Positions 1 to 5,090 of a stretch of 5,090 bases of DNA are shown one piece after another; within the stretch, counting starts at the first letter, position 1, and each line of letters begins with the position of its first letter. The position numbers and the translations under genes are program-made. The notes beneath the pieces are model-generated. The model had not been told where the DNA came from, did no database searches, and saw only the letters and a list, made by a program, of their open reading frames with translations. This stretch comes from Ramlibacter sp. (GTDB taxonomy: Bacteria > Pseudomonadota > Gammaproteobacteria > Burkholderiales > Burkholderiaceae_C), in contig JAMPXR010000221.1 of the NCBI GenBank assembly GCA_023701085.1, forward strand, positions 1 to 5,090. The letters run 5' to 3'.

Positions 1-6
1 AAACAA

Positions 7-13
7 GGCGGGA
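7..13 (+). promoter_or_regulatory. Probable ribosome binding site of the desulforedoxin-like gene
   Basis: The purine-rich stretch GGCGGGA lies 6 nt upstream of the ATG at 20. It is an imperfect Shine-Dalgarno match at a normal distance and supports that start codon. Only 19 bases precede the gene, so no promoter can be judged. Confidence 0.35.
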
Positions 14-19
14 ACAGAT

Positions 20-160
20 ATGACCCAACTCGGGAAACGCTACCACTGCGCCGCTTGCGGGACCGAAATCCTTTGCACCAAGCCAGGTCCGGGAACGCCG
101 CAATGCTGCGAGCAGGACATGAAGGTGCAGGAGCCCAAGCCGCTGCCCTCGTCCGACTGA
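20..160 (+). CDS. Desulforedoxin-like small iron-binding protein (46 aa)
   Basis: This short frame encodes 46 residues, from ATG at 20 to TGA at 158-160. It carries the desulforedoxin / desulfoferrodoxin N-terminal signature. Cys10-x2-Cys13 is followed after 15 residues by the adjacent pair Cys29-Cys30, and then by the E-x-D-M tail that resembles the CCGEDM of desulforedoxin. In that family the four cysteines bind one Fe in a rubredoxin-like tetrahedral site, and the fold is typically a small homodimer. An additional Cys19 is present. The C-terminal 12 residues are Pro/Ser-rich and probably flexible. The catalytic superoxide-reductase domain of full desulfoferrodoxin is absent, so superoxide reduction is not expected. 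The next gene starts 21 bp downstream, which suggests co-transcription with the Hyu-type enzyme. A role as redox carrier, structural metal subunit or assembly factor is open. The protein should be cytoplasmic, as no signal peptide is seen. Family assignment is firm; function is not. Confidence 0.85.
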   Translation: MTQLGKRYHCAACGTEILCTKPGPGTPQCCEQDMKVQEPKPLPSSD

Positions 161-171
161 TCTCAAGCCAC

Positions 172-175
172 GGGA
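172..175 (+). promoter_or_regulatory. Weak ribosome binding site of the zinc-ribbon gene
   Basis: GGGA lies 6 nt before the ATG at 182, inside the 21-bp gap after the preceding stop codon. It modestly favours ATG 182 over the in-frame ATG at 230, which follows a C-rich run with no purine-rich site. Confidence 0.3.
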
Positions 176-181
176 TAGGCC

Positions 182-403
182 ATGCATCACCATTCAAGAC
201 CCTCGACGCCCACGGTTCATGCCCCCCGCATGGCGGTCCCCGGCAAGTGCCCGGAATGCGCGGCCCACGCGCTGGCGGAGTACCGCGTGATCAGCGAAGG
301 CGGCTGGTGGACGGTCGTCAAGTGCCAGCAATGCCTGACCAGCCTGACCCGCAAACCAGCGCCGATGTTCGGCGCCTTCGTTCCTCTGGGGGCGCCGCGA
401 TGA
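182..403 (+). CDS. Small zinc-ribbon protein resembling the VdcD/BsdD decarboxylase subunit (73 aa)
   Basis: This 73-residue protein has two cysteine knuckles, Cys23-Pro-Glu-Cys26 and Cys48-Gln-Gln-Cys51, separated by 21 residues. Trp43 and Val45 sit just before the second knuckle. From what I recall of the BsdD/VdcD sequences, these small D subunits of UbiD-type non-oxidative hydroxyarylic acid decarboxylases show the same CPxC-x21-CQxC spacing, with W-x-V at the same place. The four cysteines most likely bind Zn. The N-terminus begins Met-His-His-His; an alternative start at Met17 (ATG 230) would remove this poorly structured part. The stop codon overlaps the HyuA start codon (ATGA), so translation is probably coupled. 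Here it is probably an accessory or structural subunit of the adjacent HyuA/HyuB enzyme, comparable in principle to the small subunits of acetone and acetophenone carboxylases. The zinc ribbon is well supported; the partner assignment is inferred from context. Confidence 0.75.
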   Translation: MHHHSRPSTPTVHAPRMAVPGKCPECAAHALAEYRVISEGGWWTVVKCQQCLTSLTRKPAPMFGAFVPLGAPR

Positions 404-2433
404 GCACATTGATGGGGGTCGACGTCGGTGGCACCTTTACCGACGTCGTGCTGGTGCGAGATGGCGTCGTCCAGGTGACGAAAGTGCCGAGCGTCGTGGG
501 CAACCCCGAGCGGGCCGTGCTGGAAGGCGCCCGCCGGCTCGGCGCGTCGGATGCGACCATCTTCAACCACGCCAGCACCAAGGGGTTGAACGCGGTGCTG
601 ACACGCAACCTGCCCAAGATCGGCTTTCTGACCACGGAGGGTCATCGCGACCTGCTCGATGCCGGCCGCGGCTGGCGGCCTTGGGACGTGCAGCTCAACC
701 CGCGTTGGCACCGACCCTTCGGCGACGCCGCGCGCCCGCTGGTGCGGCGCTATCTGCGACGCGGCGTGCGCGAGCGCATCCTGGCCAGCGGCGAGGTGCT
801 GGTGCCCTTCGACGCGCAGCAGGCGCGCGCGCAACTCGAGTTGCTGCGCCGCTGCGAAGTGCAGGGGGTCGCGATCTGCCTGATCAACAGCTATGCGAAC
901 CCGGCGCACGAGAACGAGCTGGCCGCCCTGGCGCGCGAAGTGCTCGGCCCGGACATCCCGATCTCGATCAGTTCACAGGTCGGGCCGCGGGCCAAGGAAT
1001 ACGCCCGCGCCTCCACCACCGTCATCGACGTGTTCATGAAGCTGATCTACGGCGGCTATGCGCGGCAGCTCTCCAGCGGGCTGGGCGCGCTGGGTTTCAG
1101 CGGCCGTCTGAACTTCGCCGACTGCACCGCGGCCTTGATCCCCTGGCAGGCGGCCCTGCAAAGCCCGCACCGGATCCTGTTCGCCGGACCGGCGGCCGGC
1201 ACGGCCTCCTGCGTGGCCCTGGGGCGCGCGATCGGCGACCGCAACCTGATCGGCTGCGACGTCGGAGGCACTTCGACCGACGTGTCGATGATCGTCGAGG
1301 GCGCGCCGTTCATCAACGACAGCTTCGAGATCGAATGGGATCTGGTCGTCAATGCCTTGTCGACCGAGGTGTCCAGCGTAGGCGCCGGCGGCGGATCGAT
1401 CATCGGCGTTTCCGCCTCGGGCGACATCACGGTCGGGCCCGGCAGCGCCGGCGCGGTACCGGGACCCGCCTGCTACGGCCGCGGCGGCACGCAGCCGACC
1501 GTCACCGACGCGTGTCTTTTGATGGGCATCCTGGATGGCCGAGGCTTTGCCGCGGGGCAGCTCGAGCTCGACGAAGGAGCGGCCCGGCGCGCCTTCGAGT
1601 CGCTGGACAGCGCGCTGGGTGTCGACGAGCGAATTGCCTTCGCGTGGAAGGTGGCGCTGAACAACATCGCGGAAGAAGTGGTCAACGTCGCGATCCGGCA
1701 TGGCGCCGATCCGCGCGACTTCAGCCTGGTGGCTTTCGGGTCCGCCGGCCCGATGCTGCTGGCGGGAGCGCTCGAACTGACCGGCGCGCGGCGTGTGCTG
1801 GTGCCGCCCCACCCGGGCCTGTTCTCGGCGCTCGGCCTGCTCTCGACCGATCTCGTGTATGCCGACAGCCGCAGTCACTACCTGATGCTCGCGCCCGACA
1901 ACGCGGCGGCCATCAACCAGCTGTTGTGCGACATGGAGGCGGGACTGCGCGAACGGGTCCCGCCGGATGTGGAGGTTCGCGTGCTGCGCAGCCTCGATGC
2001 GCGGCTGCTGGGCCAGAGCTGGGAGACTCCCTTCGTCGCGATCGCGCCCGGGCCAGTGACCGAGGAGGGGGTGGCCGGCCTGATCGATCGCTTCCACGCC
2101 GAATACGAGCGGCGCAATGGCCAGGCTTTCCGCGAGATGCCGGTGCAGGGCGTGACCTGGCGGGTGCAGCTGGTGGCCGCCTCGACGCACTTCGAGTGGC
2201 CGGCCATCGAGCGCCAGGTGGGCGAGCCGACGCCGGCAGCCTGGCGCGTCCTGCGCCATCTCGCCGGCAAGCCGGTCGAGGCGGGCGTCTACTCGCGCGC
2301 GGCGCTGGGCTGCGGCGCCTTCATCAAGGGGCCGGCGGTGATCCAGGAGCCGCTCGCGACGATCCTGGTGGCGCCCGGCCAGGGCGCCACGGTCGGCGCA
2401 TTCGGAGAAATCTCGATCGAAAGCGTGTCATGA
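400..2433 (+). CDS. Hydantoinase/oxoprolinase family subunit A (HyuA-type ATPase; possible ketone carboxylase subunit)
   Basis: The gene encodes 677 residues, close to the usual 680-720 of HyuA-type subunits. The ASKHA-fold ATPase is recognisable throughout: the first phosphate loop GVDVGGTFTD (residues 6-15), an H-A-S-T-K-G-L-N-A segment (57-65), FAGPAAG (261-267), the second DVGGTSTD loop (287-294), VGAGGGSI (327-334), the signature GPGSAGAVPGPACYGRGGT (346-364) with PTVTDA (366-371), RHGADPRDF (433-441), FGSAGP (446-451) and PPHPGLFSALG (469-479). Family members use ATP to activate a substrate carbonyl or amide (5-oxoproline, hydantoins, acetone, acetophenone) together with subunit B. The frame is open upstream to about 55, but the start is placed at ATG 400 because GVDVGGTFTD normally lies at the extreme N-terminus and ATG 400 overlaps the previous stop in an ATGA junction. 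ATG 412 is a less likely alternative. Its stop overlaps the start of the subunit B gene. The 57-65 segment differs from the common HGTTxATNA. Cytoplasmic; the substrate cannot be determined from sequence. Confidence 0.93.
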   Translation: MSTLMGVDVGGTFTDVVLVRDGVVQVTKVPSVVGNPERAVLEGARRLGASDATIFNHASTKGLNAVLTRNLPKIGFLTTEGHRDLLDAGRGWRPWDVQLNPRWHRPFGDAARPLVRRYLRRGVRERILASGEVLVPFDAQQARAQLELLRRCEVQGVAICLINSYANPAHENELAALAREVLGPDIPISISSQVGPRAKEYARASTTVIDVFMKLIYGGYARQLSSGLGALGFSGRLNFADCTAALIPWQAALQSPHRILFAGPAAGTASCVALGRAIGDRNLIGCDVGGTSTDVSMIVEGAPFINDSFEIEWDLVVNALSTEVSSVGAGGGSIIGVSASGDITVGPGSAGAVPGPACYGRGGTQPTVTDACLLMGILDGRGFAAGQLELDEGAARRAFESLDSALGVDERIAFAWKVALNNIAEEVVNVAIRHGADPRDFSLVAFGSAGPMLLAGALELTGARRVLVPPHPGLFSALGLLSTDLVYADSRSHYLMLAPDNAAAINQLLCDMEAGLRERVPPDVEVRVLRSLDARLLGQSWETPFVAIAPGPVTEEGVAGLIDRFHAEYERRNGQAFREMPVQGVTWRVQLVAASTHFEWPAIERQVGEPTPAAWRVLRHLAGKPVEAGVYSRAALGCGAFIKGPAVIQEPLATILVAPGQGATVGAFGEISIESVS

Positions 2434-4343
2434 ATTCCAGCCGCTTGCGTGAACTCGACGATGCCGCCTTCCGCGATCGTTACCACTGTGGCCGCTTCGA
2501 CGCCACCGTGCTGGCGAACCGCTTCGCCTTCATCCTCGAGCATTTCTGTTCGAAGCTGCTGGCCTGCGCCTTCTCCCCGGTGCTGCGCGACTTCTACGAT
2601 TTCGCCGCCACCATCACGGGTCCGGGCGAGATCGGCTACCCGACGCCGGCCGTGTCGCGCTCGTTCATGATGTTCACCGGCACCATGACCGAGTCGGTGC
2701 GCAACACCATCGAGGAATACGGCGTCGATCGCCTTGCGCCCGGCGACGTGATCATTGCGAACGACCCGTACCGCACCGGCACGCACGTCAATGACATGCT
2801 GTTCATCCGCCCGGTGTTTCACGGCGGCGCGCTGTCGGGCTTCATCAATTTGAAGGCGCACCAGCTGGACATGGGCGGATCGGTTCCCGGCGGCTTTTCG
2901 ACGACCAAGACGAGCGTCTTTGAAAACGGCATCGTCCTGTCGCCGCGCGCGCTGATGCGCGGCAACCAGCCCGTGGACGAGACCTGGACGCTGATCTTCG
3001 ACAACGTGCGATTCGGGATGCTGTTACGGCGCGACATGCAGACCATGATCGCCTGCCTGGATCTCGGGGAGCGCCTGCTGCTGGAAAGCATGGACCGCTA
3101 CGGCCGTGCGAGCGTGCTGGGTGCCATGCGCTATGTCTGCGACGCGGATGCCGAACGCATGGCCGACGCGCTGTCGTCCCTGCCCGACGGTGATTGGACC
3201 GGCGCCGCGCTGCTCGATTGCGACGGTATCGACGATTCAGAGGAATACCCCGTGCGCTGCACGATCCGCAAGCGCGGGACGCGCATCGAGGTCGACATGA
3301 GCGGCACAGCCCGCCAGGCCCGCACCTCGATCAACGGGACCTATCTGGACACCAAGACGATGGTGGGCATCGCGCTGAAATTCCTGCTCGACCCGGACGG
3401 CGCCTTCACCAGCGGCTGCTACCGGCCGGTCGACATCGTCATTCCCGACGGTGGCATTCTGTCGGCGCTGCCACCCGAGGGGGTGGTGTTCGCCTATGGC
3501 GAATCGACCAACGCCCTGCTGACCGCGATGTTCCAGGCACTGGCCGCACCGCTGGGCGCGCGCGCCGTGGGCGGCGACACCGGGGCGCCGAACCTGCATA
3601 GTGCGCACGGGCTGGACGGCGGGTCCAGTCCGTGGGTGTCGATCGGCGTGGCCGGCGGCGAGAACGGTCCTTGGGGCGCAACCTCGGCGGGAGACGGCGA
3701 CAGTTTCTCCATCTTCCTGGCGGCCAACACGCTCGCCCGATCGGTCGAGGCCGCCGAGGCTGAAAGTCCGCTCGTGGTGATGCGGCTCGAGCACGTGCGC
3801 GATAGCGCCGGGCCCGGGCAGCACCGCGGGGGAGCCGCCGTGCTGAAGGATTCGCTGTGGCTCGCGCCCGCGGCACACAACCTGTTCACCCTGCGATTCA
3901 AGCAGCCGACCGGCATCGGGGTGTACGGCGGGCGCGACGGGATGACCGGCGGCGTCTGGCTGTGGCCGGCCTCGCCTGACAAGCCGCCGCAGTTGGGCCT
4001 GCACGACTGGGCCGGGTCGGTCGCGGTCTCGGGTCGAATGGACCGGCGCACGCACGCCCCCGATCCCGACGCGCCCTGGAACTACTTCGGCCGCGAAAAG
4101 GTGTGGCGGACCGAGCCGGGCGCCACCTTCCGCTACGTGACGAACGGTGGCGGGGGCTGGGGCGACCCCTGGCGGCGCGACCCGGCACGTGTGATGCGGG
4201 ACGTGTGCGACGGCTACATCTCGATCGAAGGCGCCGCGCGCGACTACGGCGTGGTCGTTCGCGGCGATCCGGAATTCGACCCGGAAGGCCTGGTGCTGGA
4301 CCGCGAGGCCACGGACGCGCTGAGAGCAAACAAGGCGCGTTAG
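2430..4343 (+). CDS. Hydantoinase/oxoprolinase family subunit B (HyuB-type)
   Basis: The gene encodes 637 residues, somewhat longer than the roughly 520-600 of many HyuB proteins. Family landmarks occur in order: GDVIIANDPYRTGTH (from about residue 105, with NDPY at 111-114, His119 and Asp122), AHQLDMGG (143-150), DMSGTARQ (289-296), RSVEAAEAESP (437-447), DSAGPGQHRGG (458-468), GIGVYGG (495-501) and the C-terminal NGGGGWGDP (572-580), followed by a typical RDPARVMRDVCDGYIS stretch. In related acetone carboxylase the B-type subunit holds the metal site where substrate is converted; by analogy the His/Asp residues at 119, 122, 144 and 147 are candidate ligands. The usual AHHxDIGG reads AHQLDMGG and NDPYxGGTH reads NDPYRTGTH, so this is a divergent subfamily. 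Start ATG 2430 overlaps the subunit A stop (ATGA), indicating coupled translation of a stoichiometric complex. The frame stays open far upstream inside the subunit A gene, but that is out-of-frame noise. Confidence 0.93.
   Translation: MNSSRLRELDDAAFRDRYHCGRFDATVLANRFAFILEHFCSKLLACAFSPVLRDFYDFAATITGPGEIGYPTPAVSRSFMMFTGTMTESVRNTIEEYGVDRLAPGDVIIANDPYRTGTHVNDMLFIRPVFHGGALSGFINLKAHQLDMGGSVPGGFSTTKTSVFENGIVLSPRALMRGNQPVDETWTLIFDNVRFGMLLRRDMQTMIACLDLGERLLLESMDRYGRASVLGAMRYVCDADAERMADALSSLPDGDWTGAALLDCDGIDDSEEYPVRCTIRKRGTRIEVDMSGTARQARTSINGTYLDTKTMVGIALKFLLDPDGAFTSGCYRPVDIVIPDGGILSALPPEGVVFAYGESTNALLTAMFQALAAPLGARAVGGDTGAPNLHSAHGLDGGSSPWVSIGVAGGENGPWGATSAGDGDSFSIFLAANTLARSVEAAEAESPLVVMRLEHVRDSAGPGQHRGGAAVLKDSLWLAPAAHNLFTLRFKQPTGIGVYGGRDGMTGGVWLWPASPDKPPQLGLHDWAGSVAVSGRMDRRTHAPDPDAPWNYFGREKVWRTEPGATFRYVTNGGGGWGDPWRRDPARVMRDVCDGYISIEGAARDYGVVVRGDPEFDPEGLVLDREATDALRANKAR
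4332..4337 (+). promoter_or_regulatory. Possible weak ribosome binding site of the CoA-transferase gene
   Basis: AAGGCG lies inside the last codons of the HyuB-type gene, 11 nt before ATG 4349. It is a partial match at a rather long spacing. The 5-bp gap makes translational re-initiation equally plausible. Confidence 0.2.
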
Positions 4344-4348
4344 CGATC

Positions 4349-5090
4349 ATGGCGTCCGGGCGCGACGGGCCCCTGGCCGGACTGCGCATCGTCGACCTTT
4401 GCGACGAGCGTGCCGGCTTGTGCACCCGGCTGCTGGCCGATATGGGCGCCGAGGTCATCAAGGTCGAGCCTCCGGGCGGCGAACGCGGACGCGCGGCGCG
4501 GGGGCGGAAGGCGAATCAGGCAGACATCCAGGAAAGCGCCTGGTTCCGCTACTCGAATGCGGGCAAGACTGCCGTGACCCTCGACCTCGGCAGCGAACAC
4601 GGGCGCGCTGCGCTGCTCGATCTGGTTGGCGGCAGCGATGCACTGGTCGACAACTTTTCCTGCGGAACGTGGCAGGAGACGGGACTGGACCCGGCGCAGT
4701 TCGCGACGATCAATCCGGAACTCGTCCTTGTCTCCATCAGCGGCTTTGGCCGGACCGGCCCCCAGTGTCACGATCTTTCGAGCGATTTGGTTGCGCTCGC
4801 CTGCGGCGGGCTGCTGCAGGTCAACGGCGTTCCGCAGCGGCCACCGATACGCCTGCCCGGGCGAGCGGCGGACCAGGCGGCCTCGCTGTACGGCGCGATC
4901 GGCGTGCTCCTGGGCCTGGCTCGACGCCGACGCGACGGTCTCGGCGGCGCCATCGATCTTTCGGCGCAGGAAGTGGTGGCGTCGACGCTGGAGCATGTGC
5001 TGGTGCGCCTGCTGTACGACGGTGAGGTGGCGCGGCGCCAGGGTGACTTGACCTGGAACGGCCTGGGCTTTCTGCTGCCTTGCCGCGACG
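4349..5090 (+). CDS. Class III CoA-transferase, CaiB/BaiF family (3' end beyond the window)
   Basis: The first 247 codons are present and the frame is still open at the window end; family members are usually about 400 residues, so roughly 60% is visible. Typical features are the opening GPLAGLRIVDL (7-17), LLADMGAEVIKVEPPGG (28-44), NAGKTAVTLDL (70-80), the LVDNF segment (99-103), NPELVLVSISGFGRTGP (122-138) and ADQAASLYGAIGVLLGL (174-190). Asp175 aligns with the conserved catalytic Asp (Asp169 of formyl-CoA transferase), which forms acyl anhydride intermediates. The enzyme would move CoA from a donor acyl-CoA to a carboxylic acid in the cytoplasm. The usual AGP loop near residues 21-25 reads RAGLCTR, placing it in a divergent subgroup. 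The gene starts 5 bp after the HyuB-type gene, so it is probably the next step of the same pathway, activating the acid made by the HyuA/HyuB enzyme. Donor and acceptor are unknown. It could also be one half of a two-subunit or fused transferase. Confidence 0.9.
   Translation, partial: MASGRDGPLAGLRIVDLCDERAGLCTRLLADMGAEVIKVEPPGGERGRAARGRKANQADIQESAWFRYSNAGKTAVTLDLGSEHGRAALLDLVGGSDALVDNFSCGTWQETGLDPAQFATINPELVLVSISGFGRTGPQCHDLSSDLVALACGGLLQVNGVPQRPPIRLPGRAADQAASLYGAIGVLLGLARRRRDGLGGAIDLSAQEVVASTLEHVLVRLLYDGEVARRQGDLTWNGLGFLLPCRD

Noticed and set aside
20..160. Superoxide reductase (desulfoferrodoxin) function for the first gene
   Set aside because: Only the Cys4 N-terminal desulforedoxin domain is present; the His4Cys catalytic domain is missing.
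161..181. Possible promoter, terminator or attenuator in the only gap of appreciable length
   Set aside because: The gap is only 21 bp, with no inverted repeat, T-run or -10/-35 pattern.
55..399. Upstream in-frame extension of the HyuA frame to a start at 55
   Set aside because: It would add about 115 residues of low-complexity sequence ahead of the GVDVGGTFTD motif that normally opens HyuA proteins, and it covers two better-supported small genes in other frames.
973..2259. 428-codon antisense open frame over the HyuA-type gene
   Set aside because: The opposite strand carries unmistakable HyuA motifs across the same span; the antisense translation is Arg/His/Gln-rich with no known motif.
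681..2429. Long + strand open frame continuous with the HyuB-type gene, inside the HyuA-type gene
   Set aside because: Its translation is Arg/Ala/Gly-rich with no recognisable domain; it is a shadow frame of high-GC coding DNA. HyuB similarity begins at ATG 2430.
3237..4055. 272-codon antisense open frame over the HyuB-type gene, and the nested minus-strand frames nearby
   Set aside because: All lie within conserved HyuB coding sequence and have biased composition typical of GC-rich antisense frames.
4328..4337. The 10-mer AAACAAGGCG occurs at 1-10 and again at 4328-4337
   Set aside because: The match stops after 10 bases, and the second copy lies in the HyuB coding end (Ala-Asn-Lys-Ala). 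It is most likely chance or shared weak ribosome-binding content, not a repeat element.
4399..5025. 208-codon + strand open frame (and the 4340-4996 minus frame) over the CoA-transferase gene
   Set aside because: The overlapping frame starting at 4349 gives a clear CaiB/BaiF protein; the 4399 frame is Arg-rich and motif-free.

Overview
The window is a GC-rich (by eye about two-thirds G+C), almost gap-free bacterial DNA segment. It carries five genes, all on the + strand, that look like one operon. The codon use (G or C at most third positions) and protein styles fit a metabolically versatile proteobacterium, perhaps of the Burkholderiales. That placement is only an impression, because no rRNA or other taxonomic marker is present.

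Layout: (1) 20-160, a 46-residue desulforedoxin-like iron-binding protein; (2) 182-403, a 73-residue zinc-ribbon protein whose cysteine, Trp and Val spacing resembles the small D subunit (VdcD/BsdD type) of non-oxidative hydroxyarylic acid decarboxylases; (3) 400-2433, a HyuA-type hydantoinase/oxoprolinase/ketone-carboxylase ATPase subunit; (4) 2430-4343, the matching HyuB-type subunit; (5) 4349 to beyond the window end, the N-terminal 247 residues of a class III (CaiB/BaiF) CoA-transferase. Gaps are 21 bp, then two ATGA overlaps of 4 bp, then 5 bp. I see no internal promoter or terminator, and the operon probably begins upstream of the window and continues beyond its end.

Working model (inference): HyuA and HyuB form an ATP-dependent enzyme. 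The family includes 5-oxoprolinase, N-methylhydantoinase and the biotin-independent acetone and acetophenone carboxylases. Two tiny Cys4 metalloproteins precede the large subunits, one of them resembling a (de)carboxylase subunit, and a CoA-transferase follows. This fits a ketone- or other substrate-carboxylating system whose carboxylate product is then converted to its CoA thioester better than it fits hydantoin hydrolysis. The substrate cannot be read from the sequence. HyuA and HyuB also depart from the commonest family motifs at several near-catalytic positions, which supports a distinct subfamily.

Many other long open frames exist on both strands, including a 428-codon antisense frame over HyuA and a 1220-codon + frame that runs into HyuB. 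They are by-products of the high GC content and are not annotated.
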